DNA of 64,000 bases from Microbacterium halophytorum (GCF_002970975.1 NZ_PNFA01000005.1:62001-126000), one strand, 5' to 3'. Counted from the first letter of the stretch, positions 16,600 to 26,170 are shown. The notes: generated from the sequence alone by a model not told the origin. A program made the numbers and translations.

Positions 16600-17712
16600 A
16601 TGTCATCCGGAATCGACGACTTCTTCGCCGTCATCCCCGCCGGCGGAGTCGGTTCGCGCCTGTGGCCGCTCTCGCGCGCCGACGCCCCCAAGTTCCTGCA
16701 CGACCTCACGGGCTCCGGCGTTTCGCTCCTGCGCAGCACCTGGGATCGCCTGCTGCCCCTCACGGGCGAAGACCGGATCGCCGTGATCACGGGCGCGAGC
16801 CATGGCGACGCCGTCGCGAAGAACCTGCCGGACATCCGGTGCGAGAACGTGTTCCACGAGCAGGACCCGCGCGAGTCCGCCGTCGCGATCTGCCTCGTCG
16901 CCGCCGTGCTCATGCGGCGGAACCCGGATGTCGTGATCGGCTCGTTCGCGGCCGACCACGTCATCACCCGCCAGCGGGCGTTCGAGTTCGCCGTCCGCCA
17001 GGCGGTCGCCGTCGCGCGCGAGGGCTACATCTGCACGATCGGCATCCAGCCGACGGAGCCGTCGGTCGGCTTCGGCTACATCCGCACGGGGGCCGAGCTC
17101 GTGATCGACGACGCCCCGACCGCCGCGGTCGTCGAGCGCTTCGTCGAGAAGCCCGACCTCGAGACGGCGAGGCGGTACTTCGCCGATCGCTCGTTCCTCT
17201 GGAACGCCGGCATGTTCATCTCGCGCGCAGACGTGCTGCTCGACGAGCTCGCCCGTCACGAGCCGGAGCTGCACGCTCAGATCGACGAGATCGCCGCCGC
17301 ATGGGACGGGCCGGAGCGCGACGCCGTCGTCGATCGCGTCTGGCCGCACCTGAAGAAGATCGCCATCGACTACGCCGTCGCCGAGCCGGCGGCCGAGAAC
17401 GGCCGCCTCGCGGTCGTGCCCGGCCAGTTCGACTGGGACGACGTCGGGGACTTCGCGAGCCTGTGGAACCTCGTCTCGAACGGCCGACGCCAGGAGATGA
17501 CGATCCTGGCGGAGGAGGACCACGTGCTCGACGCCGACTCGAACGGCTTCGTCGTGTCGCAGACCGACCGCGTCATCGCGGTCGTCGGCCTCGACGACGT
17601 GATCGTCGTCGACACCGACGACGCCCTGCTCGTGACCAACAGCGAGCACGCCCAGCTCGTGAAGAACGTCGTGTCGTCGCTGCACCAGCAGGGCCGCGAC
17701 GGCGTGCTGTGA
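16600..17712 (+). CDS. manC: Mannose-1-phosphate guanylyltransferase
   Basis: 370 residues. It makes GDP-mannose from mannose-1-phosphate and GTP for glycans and lipoglycans. The nucleotidyltransferase signature AGGVGSRLWPLSRADAPKF is at about 14-32, FVEKPD and FLWNAGMF are the sugar-binding motifs, and PGQFDWDDVGDFASLW is typical of ManC. It lacks the C-terminal isomerase domain of bifunctional ManC/AlgA proteins, as is common in Actinobacteria. ATG 16600 is preferred over the adjacent GTG 16597 for its spacing to the -10 box. Divergent from sdhC with 135 bases between them. Confidence 0.95.
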   Translation: MSSGIDDFFAVIPAGGVGSRLWPLSRADAPKFLHDLTGSGVSLLRSTWDRLLPLTGEDRIAVITGASHGDAVAKNLPDIRCENVFHEQDPRESAVAICLVAAVLMRRNPDVVIGSFAADHVITRQRAFEFAVRQAVAVAREGYICTIGIQPTEPSVGFGYIRTGAELVIDDAPTAAVVERFVEKPDLETARRYFADRSFLWNAGMFISRADVLLDELARHEPELHAQIDEIAAAWDGPERDAVVDRVWPHLKKIAIDYAVAEPAAENGRLAVVPGQFDWDDVGDFASLWNLVSNGRRQEMTILAEEDHVLDADSNGFVVSQTDRVIAVVGLDDVIVVDTDDALLVTNSEHAQLVKNVVSSLHQQGRDGVL

Positions 17713-17786
17713 ACGCCGCGTGCCCGGTTTGTAACTATCCCGTTTCAGCACGCGCCCGGAGCTCGGAACGCACAACCCCCACGGGT

Positions 17787-17792
17787 TAGCGT
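17787..17792 (+). promoter_or_regulatory. Likely -10 box of the nucleoside uptake operon
   Basis: TAGCGT at 17787-17792, about 75 bases before the lipoprotein ATG, in an otherwise gene-free stretch from 17713 to 17868. GGAGG at about 17854-17858 serves as the ribosome site. No clear operator seen. Confidence 0.35.
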
Positions 17793-17868
17793 GTGCACAA
17801 TGCCCTGGGGCGCGCCGTCCGATCAGCGATTGCGCGAAGGGGCCTCGGTCTATGGAGGACACACCGTC

Positions 17869-18954
17869 ATGAAGACGATCACTCGCTCGGCCCTCGGCGG
17901 CCTGGCCGTCATCAGCGCAGGCGCCCTGCTCGCGGGCTGCGGCGCTGCCCCCGAGGAGGACACCGCAGGAGGCGAGGGCGCGACCGACTTCCTGCCGTGC
18001 ATCGTCTCCGACTTCGGCGGCTTCGACGACAAGTCGTTCAACCAGCTGTCGATGGAGGGCGTGCAGGAGGCGGCCGACGAGCTCGGCGGCGAGTTCAAGC
18101 AGGTCGAGTCGAACGCCGAGACGGACTACGCGCCGAACCTCGAGAACCTCGTCGCGCAGGGCTGCAACCTGATCACGGGCGTCGGCTTCGCGCTGGCCCC
18201 CGCGACCATCGAGAACGCGAACGCGAACCCCGACATCGACTTCGTCCTCGTCGACGACGCCGGCGACGCGGACGGCGACGGCCAGACCGACGCCGACAAC
18301 CTCAAGCCCCTCCTCTACGACACGGCTCAGGCCGCGTTCCTGGCCGGCTACCTCTCGGCCGGCTATTCCGAGAGCGGAAAGGTCGGCACGTTCGGCGGCC
18401 AGGAGTTCCCGACCGTCACGATCTTCATGGACGGCTTCAAGCAGGGCGTCGACTACTACAACGAGGAGAAGGGCGCCGACGTCCAGGTCGTCGGCTGGGA
18501 CGGCAGCACAGGCACCTTCACCGGCGGCTTCGAGGCCGGCCCCGAGGCCAAGACGGCCGCGCAGAACATCATCGACCAGGGCGTCGACGTGCTGCTGCCG
18601 GTCGGCGGCCCGATCTACCAGTCGGCCCTGCAGGCGATCAAGGAGGCCGACCGCGACATCGCGCTGATCGGCGCCGATGCGGACCTGTTCGAGACCGACC
18701 CGTCGACGGCCGACGTCGTGCTGACGTCGATCCTGAAGAACATGCACCTGTCGACCTACGAGGCGACGATGTCGAGCGCGAACGGCGAGTTCGACGCGAC
18801 TCCGTACATCGGCACGCTCGAGAACGACGGCGTCGGTCTCGCCGACCTGCACGACTTCGCGGACAAGGTCGACCAGGGCCTGCTCGATGAGGTGGCCGCC
18901 CTCGAGGAGTCCATCATCGCGGGTGACGTCACCGTCGAGTCGTACCTCGGCTGA
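17869..18954 (+). CDS. BMP-family lipoprotein, nucleoside-binding subunit of an ABC importer
   Basis: 361 residues. Signal peptide and lipobox LLAGCG (Cys at 24) place it outside the membrane. The mature part is a basic membrane protein (BMP/PnrA/TmpC) periplasmic-binding fold: GGFDDKSFNQLSMEGVQEA is the family signature, and FLAGYLSAGYSESGKVGTFGG and VDVLLPVGGPIYQSALQAI follow in order. These proteins bind purine nucleosides. The ATPase, two permeases and nucleoside-catabolic enzymes downstream support nucleosides as the ligand. Start ATG 17869 is chosen because the signal peptide begins there and GGAGG precedes it. Confidence 0.93.
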   Translation: MKTITRSALGGLAVISAGALLAGCGAAPEEDTAGGEGATDFLPCIVSDFGGFDDKSFNQLSMEGVQEAADELGGEFKQVESNAETDYAPNLENLVAQGCNLITGVGFALAPATIENANANPDIDFVLVDDAGDADGDGQTDADNLKPLLYDTAQAAFLAGYLSAGYSESGKVGTFGGQEFPTVTIFMDGFKQGVDYYNEEKGADVQVVGWDGSTGTFTGGFEAGPEAKTAAQNIIDQGVDVLLPVGGPIYQSALQAIKEADRDIALIGADADLFETDPSTADVVLTSILKNMHLSTYEATMSSANGEFDATPYIGTLENDGVGLADLHDFADKVDQGLLDEVAALEESIIAGDVTVESYLG

Positions 18955-18968
18955 GGCGTTCGACGCCG

Positions 18969-19002
18969 GGAAGGGAGATCGGTTCGCACCGGTCTCCCTT
19001 CC
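18969..19002 (+). terminator. Hairpin between the binding-protein gene and the ATPase gene
   Basis: GGAAGGGAGATCGGT pairs with ACCGGTCTCCCTTCC around a four-base loop. Since the downstream genes have the same orientation and no obvious promoter of their own, it may be a partial terminator that lets the binding protein be made in excess. Confidence 0.65.
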
Positions 19003-19039
19003 TCTGTGAGGACCTGAACACCCGAATAGGATCAACGAC

Positions 19040-20566
19040 ATGAAGCTGGAACTGCGCGGCATCACCAAGAGGTTCGGCGCGCTCACCGCGAACGACCACA
19101 TCGACCTGGCGATCGAACCGGGCGAGATCCACTGCCTCCTCGGTGAGAACGGTGCGGGCAAGTCGACGCTGATGAACGTGCTCTACGGCCTCTATCAGGC
19201 CGACGAGGGCGACATCGCGATCGACGGCGAGGTGCGCTCCTTCGCGGGCCCCGGCGACGCCATGGCCGCGGGGATCGGCATGGTGCACCAGCACTTCATG
19301 CTCATCCCCGTCTTCACGGTCGCCGAGAACGTCATGCTCGGCCACGAGCAGACCCGCGTCGGCGGGCGGCTCGACCTCGCGGCGGCGCGCGCGAAGGTGC
19401 GCGAGATCTCCGATCGCTTCGGGTTCCACGTCGACCCGGATGCCGTGGTCGAGGACCTCCCCGTCGGCGTGCAGCAGCGCGTCGAGATCATCAAGGCCCT
19501 CTCCCGCGACGCCGAGGTGCTCGTGTTCGACGAGCCGACCGCCGTGCTGACGCCGCAGGAGACCGACGAGCTGATGGCGACGATGCGCCAGCTCAAGGCC
19601 GCGGGCACGTCGATCGTCTTCATCACCCACAAGCTCCGCGAGGTGCGCGAGGTCGCCGACCGCATCACCGTCATCCGGCTCGGCAAGGTCGTCGGCGAGG
19701 CCGAGCCCACCGCGACGAACGCAGAGCTCGCCTCGCTCATGGTCGGCCGCGCGGTCGAGCTGACGGTGCACAAGGAGCCCCCGACCCTCGGCGACGTCGC
19801 CCTCTCCGTCGATTCGCTGACGGTCACGGACGAGTTCGGCACCGTAGTGGTCGACGACGTGTCGTTCCAGGTGCGCGGGGGCGAGGTGCTCGCGATCGCC
19901 GGCGTGCAGGGCAACGGGCAGACGGAGCTGACCGAGGCGCTCGTCGGCCTGCAGGAGCGCGTCGCGGGGAGCGCCAGGTTGAACGGTCGGGAGCTGATCG
20001 GCCGCGACGTGCGCGCGATCCTCGACGACGGTGTCGGCTTCGTGCCGGAGGACCGCAGCGTCGACGGCCTCGTCAAGGAGTTCTCGATCGCCGAGAACCT
20101 GATGCTCGATCGCTCCTTCGGCGAACCCTTCGTCAGCCGTGGCAGCGTGAAGCCGCGGGTTCTCGCGGAGTTCGCGCGCGAGAAGATCGACGAGTTCGAC
20201 ATCCGGACCCAGGGGCCCGAGCAGGCGGCCGGCCGACTGTCGGGCGGCAACCAGCAGAAGGTCGTGCTCGCGCGCGAGCTGAGCCGCGAGCTGTCGCTGT
20301 TCATCGCGGCCCAGCCCACCCGCGGCGTCGACGTCGGTTCGATCGAGTTCATCCACAAGCGCATCATCGAAACCCGTGATTCGGGCATCCCCGTCATCGT
20401 GATCTCGACCGAGCTCGACGAGGCCGCCGCTCTGGCCGACCGGATCATGGTGATGTACCGGGGCAAGGTCGTCGGCATCGTCGGCGGCGACGCGTCGCGC
20501 GACGAGCTCGGGCTGATGATGGCGGGCGAGAGACCTGGCACGACCGACGGAGGGACCGAGGCATGA
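19040..20566 (+). CDS. Nucleoside ABC transporter ATP-binding protein (tandem ATPase)
   Basis: 508 residues with two ATPase domains, like the sugar/nucleoside RbsA-type (NupA/YufO) proteins. Domain 1: Walker A GENGAGKST, signature LPVGVQQRVEI, Walker B VLVFDEPTAVLTP. Domain 2 has the usual degenerate Walker A GVQGNGQTE but intact LSGGNQQKVVLARELS. It powers nucleoside import at the inner face of the membrane. The stop overlaps the first permease start (ATGA at 20563). Confidence 0.95.
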   Translation: MKLELRGITKRFGALTANDHIDLAIEPGEIHCLLGENGAGKSTLMNVLYGLYQADEGDIAIDGEVRSFAGPGDAMAAGIGMVHQHFMLIPVFTVAENVMLGHEQTRVGGRLDLAAARAKVREISDRFGFHVDPDAVVEDLPVGVQQRVEIIKALSRDAEVLVFDEPTAVLTPQETDELMATMRQLKAAGTSIVFITHKLREVREVADRITVIRLGKVVGEAEPTATNAELASLMVGRAVELTVHKEPPTLGDVALSVDSLTVTDEFGTVVVDDVSFQVRGGEVLAIAGVQGNGQTELTEALVGLQERVAGSARLNGRELIGRDVRAILDDGVGFVPEDRSVDGLVKEFSIAENLMLDRSFGEPFVSRGSVKPRVLAEFAREKIDEFDIRTQGPEQAAGRLSGGNQQKVVLARELSRELSLFIAAQPTRGVDVGSIEFIHKRIIETRDSGIPVIVISTELDEAAALADRIMVMYRGKVVGIVGGDASRDELGLMMAGERPGTTDGGTEA

Positions 20567-21798
20567 CGTCCGCGGAGACCGCGGTGCCCCAGCCCTCGCG
20601 CTGGCACCGCGCACTGCAGCAGATCACGACGGGCGGCGCCGCGATCGCGGTGCTCTCGATGGTGCTGGCGATGTTGGCCGGCTCCATCCTGATCGCGATC
20701 ACCGACCCCGAAGTGCAGGCGGCGGCCGGGTACTTCTTCGCGCGCCCCGTCGACACGTTCGCGGCGATCTGGGACGCCGTCTCCGGCGCGTACATCGCCC
20801 TCTTCCAGGGCGCCGTGTACAACCCGCACGCGGCGACCTTCGCGGGGCAGATCAAGCCGCTCACCGAATCGCTGAAGTTCGCGACCCCGCTGATCGCGGC
20901 AGGGCTCGGCGTCGGCCTGGCGTTCCGCGCCGGCCTGTTCAACATCGGCGGCCAGGGCCAGATGCTGATGGCGGCCGCCGCCGCCGGCTACGTCGGCGCC
21001 TACATGAACCTGCCGGTCGGCCTGCACCTCGTCCTCGCTGTCGCCGCCGGCATCGCGGGCGGGGCCATCTGGGCCGGCATCGCCGGCTACCTCAAGGCGA
21101 GGACGGGCGCCCACGAGGTGATCCTCACGATCATGCTCAACAACATCGCCTTCTACCTGCTCGCCTGGATGCTGGCGACGCAGGGCATCCTGCAGGCGCC
21201 CGGTTCGAACAACCCGAAGACGGCGCCGATGGAGCCCACGGCGCTGCTGCCGCAGCTGCTCGGCGAGAGCTTCAACCTGCACGCGGGTTTCCTGATCGCC
21301 CTCGCCGCCGTCGCCTTCACGTGGTGGCTGCTCGAGCGCTCGAGCCTCGGCTTCCGCCTGCGCGCCGTCGGCGAGAACCCCCACGCGGCACGCGTGGCCG
21401 GCATCGACGTGAGCCGCTCGTACGTCATCGTGATGCTCATCGCGGGCGGCCTGGTCGGCATCGCCGGCGTGAGCCAGGTGCTCGGCACGGTGCCGACGGG
21501 CTTCGGCGGCGACATCGACGCCGGCATGGGCTTCGACGCCATCACGGTGGCGCTCCTGGGCCGCTCCACCCCGCTCGGCATCCTGGGCGCCGGCATCCTG
21601 TTCGGCGCGTTCAAGGCCGGCGGCTTCTCGATGCAGGCCGCGGAGCAGGTGCCGAACGAGGTCGTGCTCGTCGTGCAGGCGCTCATCGTGCTGTTCATCG
21701 CGGCTCCCCCGCTCGTGCGCGCGATCTTCCGCCTGCCCGATCCCGCGGGGCCCCGGAGGCGAAAGCAGAACGGGAAGACGAAGGAGGTGGCCCGATGA
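20563..21798 (+). CDS. Nucleoside ABC transporter permease 1
   Basis: 411 residues, BPD_transp_2 family (like YufP/NupB), with about ten hydrophobic segments. FRAGLFNIGGQGQMLMAAAAAGYVGA and GFRLRAVGENPHAARVAGI (each split under the limit by position) are family hallmarks, with the cytoplasmic loop that meets the ATPase near residue 260. It overlaps the next permease by four bases. C-terminal tail is Lys/Arg rich. Confidence 0.93.
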   Translation: MTSAETAVPQPSRWHRALQQITTGGAAIAVLSMVLAMLAGSILIAITDPEVQAAAGYFFARPVDTFAAIWDAVSGAYIALFQGAVYNPHAATFAGQIKPLTESLKFATPLIAAGLGVGLAFRAGLFNIGGQGQMLMAAAAAGYVGAYMNLPVGLHLVLAVAAGIAGGAIWAGIAGYLKARTGAHEVILTIMLNNIAFYLLAWMLATQGILQAPGSNNPKTAPMEPTALLPQLLGESFNLHAGFLIALAAVAFTWWLLERSSLGFRLRAVGENPHAARVAGIDVSRSYVIVMLIAGGLVGIAGVSQVLGTVPTGFGGDIDAGMGFDAITVALLGRSTPLGILGAGILFGAFKAGGFSMQAAEQVPNEVVLVVQALIVLFIAAPPLVRAIFRLPDPAGPRRRKQNGKTKEVAR

Positions 21799-23075
21799 CC
21801 GCCGTCGCCGAGCCCGTCGTGTCGGGTGCCCAGCGCCGCGTCACGATCGTGTCGTGGAAGGTCCCGGTGATCTACGCCGTCGTCACGGTGCTGTTCGCCC
21901 TCCTCCCTCTGTTCGCGCCCCGCTCCGGCGCCGCCACCTTCCGCCTCGTCCGCAGCGCCGAAGCGGCGATCCAGATCCCGGATGTCGTGCTGCCCGCAAA
22001 CCCGACGGCGTGGGTCTGCGTCGTGCTGATGGCCGCCGCCGCGGTGTTCGCCGTGCTGCGCACCCGCGCGAGCCAGCCGACGCCGCTGTGGACGACGGTG
22101 GCCTTCACGATCGTTCTGCTGATCGGCTTCCTCGCGTGGGCCGCGGCGGGCTCGACGCTGCCGATGATCGGTCTGCTCGTCGGCTCCCTCGCGCTCGCGA
22201 CGCCGCTGATCTTCGGCGCGCTCGGCGGCGTGATCGGCGAGCGCGTCGGCGTCGTCAACATCGCGATCGAGGGCCAGCTGCTCGCCGGCGCGTTCTCGGC
22301 CGCGTTCGTCGGCTCGATCACGGGCACGCCGTGGCTCGGCCTGCTCGCCGCCATGATCGCCGGGCTGCTCGTCGGCCTCGTGCTCGCGGTCTTCGCCATC
22401 ACGTACTTCGTGAACCAGATCATCGTCGGCGTCGTGCTGAACGGCCTCGTCGCCGGCCTGACCACGTTCTTCTTCAGCACGATGATGGCCGACAACACCG
22501 AGACGCTGAACTCGCCCGAGCTGTTCCGTGTGATCTCGGTCCCGCTGCTCAGCGAGATCCCGATCATCGGCCCCGTGCTCTTCCAGCAGACGATCGTCAC
22601 CTACCTCATGTACGCCGTCGTCGCGATCGTCTGGTACGGCCTGTACCGCACCCGCTGGGGCCTCCGCCTCCGCGCCGTCGGCGAGCACCCGCAGGCCGCC
22701 GACACCGTCGGCATCAACGTCGCGCGCACCCGCTACCTGAACGTGATGCTCGCGGGCGCGATCGCCGGCATGGGCGGCGCGTTCTACACGCTCGTGTCGA
22801 ACCCGCAGTTCGGCCGCGAGATGACCGGCGGCGCCGGCTACATCGCGCTGGCCGCCCTGATCTTCGGCAAGTGGGATCCGATCCGCGCGACCCTCGCGGC
22901 GCTGCTGTTCGGCTTCGCCACCAACCTGCAGGGCGTGTTCAGTGTGATCGGCTCCCCCGTGCCGAGCCAGTTCATGCTCATGCTCCCCTACGTCGTGACG
23001 CTTTTCGCCGTCGCCGGCCTGGTCGGGCGCTCGCGCCCGCCCGCCGCCTCCGGCCAGCCGTACATCAAGGAGTGA
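21795..23075 (+). CDS. Nucleoside ABC transporter permease 2
   Basis: 426 residues, BPD_transp_2 family (like YufQ/NupC), with about ten membrane helices. It has GERVGVVNIAIEGQLLAGA and the paired GLRLRAVGEHPQAADTVGI loop, mirroring permease 1. Start ATG 21795 follows AAGGAGG with ideal spacing and overlaps the previous stop; a longer reading upstream is a shadow of permease 1. Confidence 0.93.
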   Translation: MTAVAEPVVSGAQRRVTIVSWKVPVIYAVVTVLFALLPLFAPRSGAATFRLVRSAEAAIQIPDVVLPANPTAWVCVVLMAAAAVFAVLRTRASQPTPLWTTVAFTIVLLIGFLAWAAAGSTLPMIGLLVGSLALATPLIFGALGGVIGERVGVVNIAIEGQLLAGAFSAAFVGSITGTPWLGLLAAMIAGLLVGLVLAVFAITYFVNQIIVGVVLNGLVAGLTTFFFSTMMADNTETLNSPELFRVISVPLLSEIPIIGPVLFQQTIVTYLMYAVVAIVWYGLYRTRWGLRLRAVGEHPQAADTVGINVARTRYLNVMLAGAIAGMGGAFYTLVSNPQFGREMTGGAGYIALAALIFGKWDPIRATLAALLFGFATNLQGVFSVIGSPVPSQFMLMLPYVVTLFAVAGLVGRSRPPAASGQPYIKE

Positions 23076-23080
23076 CCAGG

Positions 23081-23479
23081 ATGACCGAGATCGATTGGGC
23101 CGGCCTGCGCGGCCGCGCCGCCGACGCGATGCGGCGCGCGTACGCCCCGTACTCCGGCTACCCCGTCGGCGCGGCGGCGATCGTCGACGACGGCCGCATC
23201 GTGACCGGATGCAACGTCGAGAACGCTTCGTACGGCGTCGGCCTGTGCGCCGAGTGCGGCCTCGTCTCCGACCTGACGATGTCGGGCGGTGGGAAGCTCA
23301 CGGCGTTCGTGTGCGTGAACGCCGACGACGAGGTGATCATGCCGTGCGGCCGCTGCCGGCAGCTGCTCAACGAGCATGCCGCCGACGGCATGCTGCTCGA
23401 GACCGTCAGCGGCATCCGGACGATCGACCAGGTGCTCCCCGACGCCTTCGGTCCGCGCGACCTCGACGCGGTGCGCTGA
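23081..23479 (+). CDS. cdd: Cytidine deaminase
   Basis: 132 residues, the homotetrameric short form. It turns cytidine and deoxycytidine into uridine forms. The zinc site is complete: CAECG (one Cys plus the catalytic Glu) and PCGRCRQ (two Cys); YAPYSGYPVGAA and CNVENASYG bind the nucleoside. It starts five bases after the permease stop, behind a weak AAGGAG, and belongs to the nucleoside operon. Confidence 0.96.
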   Translation: MTEIDWAGLRGRAADAMRRAYAPYSGYPVGAAAIVDDGRIVTGCNVENASYGVGLCAECGLVSDLTMSGGGKLTAFVCVNADDEVIMPCGRCRQLLNEHAADGMLLETVSGIRTIDQVLPDAFGPRDLDAVR

Positions 23480-23527
23480 ATGACGCGGGAACCGTTCGAC
23501 CAGGTGCTGACGGGCGTGGTGCGCTGA
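23480..23527 (+). other. Spacer resembling a duplicated cdd tail; 15-codon reading frame
   Basis: The 47 bases between cdd and deoA open with an ATG directly after the cdd stop and read 15 codons (ending FDQVLTGVVR) to a TGA that overlaps the deoA ATG (TGATG). Its end resembles the cdd end: both contain TCGACCAGGTGCT and close with GTGCGCTGA. It is probably a small internal duplication that now couples translation from cdd to deoA, not a functional peptide gene. Confidence 0.4.
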
Positions 23528-24885
23528 TGGCTCTGGAGCCCTTCGACGCGATCGATGTCATCGCGGCCAAGCGGGACGGCGGCGCCGTGCCGGAGCCGGA
23601 GCTGCGCTGGTTCGTCGACGCGTTCGACCGCGGCGTCGTCACCGACGCGCAGATGGCGGCCTTCGCCATGTCGGTGCGCTTCAACGGCATGGGCCGCGAC
23701 GAGATCCGCGTGCTGACGAGCGCCATCATCGATTCCGGTGAGCGCATGGACCTTTCGGGGCTCGGCAGGCCGACCGTCGACAAGCACTCCACGGGCGGCG
23801 TCGGCGACAAGATCACCCTTCCCCTCGCCCCGCTCGTCGCGAGCTTCGGCGTCGCCGTGCCGCAGCTCTCGGGCCGCGGCCTCGGCCACACGGGCGGCAC
23901 GCTCGACAAGCTCGAGTCGATCCCCGGCTGGCGCGCCGAGCTGACGAGCGCCGAGATCCGGGAGCGCCTGCGCGACAACGGCGCCGTCGTGTGTGCGGCG
24001 GGCTCCGGCCTCGCCCCGGCCGACAAGCGGCTCTACGCCCTGCGCGACGTGACCGGCACGGTCGAGTCGATCCCCCTGCTCGCGTCGAGCATCATGTCGA
24101 AGAAGCTCGCGGAGGGGCCGGACGCCCTCGTGCTCGATGTGAAGTTCGGATCAGGCGCGTTCATGACCGATCCGGATCTCTCGCGCGAGCTGGCCGAGAC
24201 GATGGTCTCGCTCGGCGAGGACTCCGGCGTGCGCACCGTGGCCCTGCTGACCGATATGAGCGCGCCGCTCGGCCGCACGATCGGCAACGCGAACGAGGTG
24301 CGCGAGGCCGTCGAGGTGCTCGCGGGCGGCGGGCCGGCGGACGTCGTGGAGCTGACGCTCGCGCTGGCCCGCGAGATGCTCGACCTCGCGGGCCTGCCCG
24401 ACGCCGACCCGGCCGCCGCCCTGCGCGACGGCCGGGCGATGGACGCGTGGCGCGCCATGATCCGCGGCCAGGGCGGCGACCCGGATGCGGCGCTGCCGGC
24501 GCCGCGGGAGTCTCACACCGTGCGGTCCGAGCGGTCGGGCGTGCTCACGGGGCTCGACGCGAAGGCGTTCGGCGTCTCGGCCTGGCGCCTCGGCGCCGGG
24601 CGCTCCCGCCCCGACGACGCCGTCGCGCATGCCGCGGGCATCGACCTGCACCGAGTCGTCGGCGACGCGGTCGCGGCGGGCGACGCCCTGTTCACGCTGC
24701 ACGCCGACGACGCCGCGCGCTTCCCGCGGGCCCTCGCGTCGCTCGAGGGCGCGTGGCGCATCGACGATGCGGCGGCGGGCGGCCGCCCGCCGCGCGTCGC
24801 GGCCCGCATCGACGCGAACGGGTTCGCGCCGGCGCTGTCACGCCCGGCCGACACGGCACTGCCGTTCCCGTCGGGAACTGAATAG
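23527..24885 (+). CDS. deoA: Thymidine phosphorylase
   Basis: 452 residues. It splits thymidine or deoxyuridine with phosphate to base plus deoxyribose-1-phosphate. The family pattern SGRGLGHTGGTLDKLESIPG is intact at about 117-136, preceded by KHSTGGVGDKITLPLAP (phosphate site) and followed by SIMSKKLAEG and LDVKFGSGAFM. The C-terminal PYNP-type domain is complete. ATG 23527 is preferred because the upstream in-frame reading has no start near a ribosome site. Confidence 0.95.
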   Translation: MALEPFDAIDVIAAKRDGGAVPEPELRWFVDAFDRGVVTDAQMAAFAMSVRFNGMGRDEIRVLTSAIIDSGERMDLSGLGRPTVDKHSTGGVGDKITLPLAPLVASFGVAVPQLSGRGLGHTGGTLDKLESIPGWRAELTSAEIRERLRDNGAVVCAAGSGLAPADKRLYALRDVTGTVESIPLLASSIMSKKLAEGPDALVLDVKFGSGAFMTDPDLSRELAETMVSLGEDSGVRTVALLTDMSAPLGRTIGNANEVREAVEVLAGGGPADVVELTLALAREMLDLAGLPDADPAAALRDGRAMDAWRAMIRGQGGDPDAALPAPRESHTVRSERSGVLTGLDAKAFGVSAWRLGAGRSRPDDAVAHAAGIDLHRVVGDAVAAGDALFTLHADDAARFPRALASLEGAWRIDDAAAGGRPPRVAARIDANGFAPALSRPADTALPFPSGTE

Positions 24886-24965
24886 GCTGGTCCGGCGGGT
24901 TCCGCGGCCGCAGGCGCCGCCGCATCCGGAACCATCCGCGAGGCCCACGAATCCGGGAGTTCACC

Positions 24966-26099
24966 ATGGCGCGCCAGAACAACAGCAAGTCGCAGCAGCG
25001 GCACGAGGCGACGATCGAGGGCGTTCCCGTCAGGAGCCTGCCCAAGGTCGCGCTGCACGAGCACCTCGACGGCGGCCTCCGGCCGGGCACCGTGCTCGAC
25101 CTCGCGCGCGAAGCGGGCGTCGAGGCCCCCGCCGGCACGGCGCGGGAGCTCGGCGAGTGGTTCGCCGAACAGGCGAACGCCGGCAGCCTCGAGGGCTACC
25201 TGCAGACCTTCGAGCTCACGATCGCGGTGCTGCAGACGCGCGACGCGCTCACACGAGCAGCCCGCGAGCTCGTCGAAGACCTCGCGAACGACGGCGCGAT
25301 CTACGCCGAGGTGCGCTGGGCGCCCGAGCAGCACACGTCGGGCGGGCTGACGATGGCAGAGGCCGTCGAGGCCGTGCAGGAGGGCATCGAGCTGGGCGAG
25401 GACGACGCCGAGGCAGCCGGCCGCTCCATCCGGGTCGGGCAGATCCTCAGCGCCCTGCGGCAGGGGCCGAACTCGCTCGAGGTCGCCGAGCTCGCGCTCG
25501 ACTTCCGCGACGAGGGCGTCGTCGCCTTCGACCTCGCGGGCCCCGAGGCCGGCTACCCCGCGTCGGCTCACCGAGACGCGCTCGACCTGCTCACGACCGA
25601 GTTCTTCCCCGTCACGTTGCACGCGGGTGAGGCCGACGGCCTCGACTCCATCCGAAGCGCCCTGCTCGACGGCCGCGCCCTGCGCCTCGGGCACGGGGTG
25701 CGCATCGCCGACGACCTCGAGATCATCGCCGAGGAGGGCGAAGACGTGCGGGTGCGGCTCGGCGACCTCGCGGCCTGGGTGCGCGACCGCGAGATCGCGC
25801 TCGAGATCGCGCCGTCGTCCAACATGTCGACCGGGGCCATCTCGCGGTGGGGAAATCGCATCGAGGACCACCCCTTCGACCTGCTCTACCAGCTCGGCTT
25901 CGTCGTCACGGTGAACACCGACAACCGCCTGATGAGCCGCACGACGCTGACGCGCGAGATCGCGCAGCTCGCCGACGCGTTCGAGTACACGCTCGCCGAC
26001 GTCGAGCGCTTCCAACTGAACGCCGCCGCGAGCACGTTCCTGCCCGTCGAGCAGCGCGAGGAGCTGATCGACCTCATCAGCGAGGGCTTCGATCGGTGA
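24966..26099 (+). CDS. add: Adenosine deaminase
   Basis: 377 residues. It deaminates adenosine and deoxyadenosine. Zinc and catalytic residues are visible: LHEHLDGG (two His), TLHAGEADG (His and catalytic Glu), LGHGVRI (His), and NTDNRLMS holding the metal Asp. About 20 basic, low-complexity N-terminal residues (MARQNNSKSQQRHE) precede the fold. GGGAG lies just upstream. The 80-base gap from deoA holds no strong terminator, so it likely closes the nucleoside operon. Confidence 0.94.
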   Translation: MARQNNSKSQQRHEATIEGVPVRSLPKVALHEHLDGGLRPGTVLDLAREAGVEAPAGTARELGEWFAEQANAGSLEGYLQTFELTIAVLQTRDALTRAARELVEDLANDGAIYAEVRWAPEQHTSGGLTMAEAVEAVQEGIELGEDDAEAAGRSIRVGQILSALRQGPNSLEVAELALDFRDEGVVAFDLAGPEAGYPASAHRDALDLLTTEFFPVTLHAGEADGLDSIRSALLDGRALRLGHGVRIADDLEIIAEEGEDVRVRLGDLAAWVRDREIALEIAPSSNMSTGAISRWGNRIEDHPFDLLYQLGFVVTVNTDNRLMSRTTLTREIAQLADAFEYTLADVERFQLNAAASTFLPVEQREELIDLISEGFDR

Positions 26100-26152
26100 T
26101 CGAGCCGGCGGTAACAGGGCGTCAGGGAATGATCCGCCCAGCGGCGTGGTTG

Positions 26153-26158
26153 TAGAGT
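26153..26158 (+). promoter_or_regulatory. Likely -10 box of the riboflavin operon
   Basis: TAGAGT, about 13 bases upstream of the first paired base of the FMN riboswitch, at the right place to start the leader RNA. Confidence 0.45.
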
Positions 26159-26170
26159 GACAGCAAGAAA

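Noticed and set aside
23480..23527. Independent peptide gene between cdd and deoA
   Set aside because: Fifteen codons, no ribosome site of its own, and better explained as a duplicated cdd tail.
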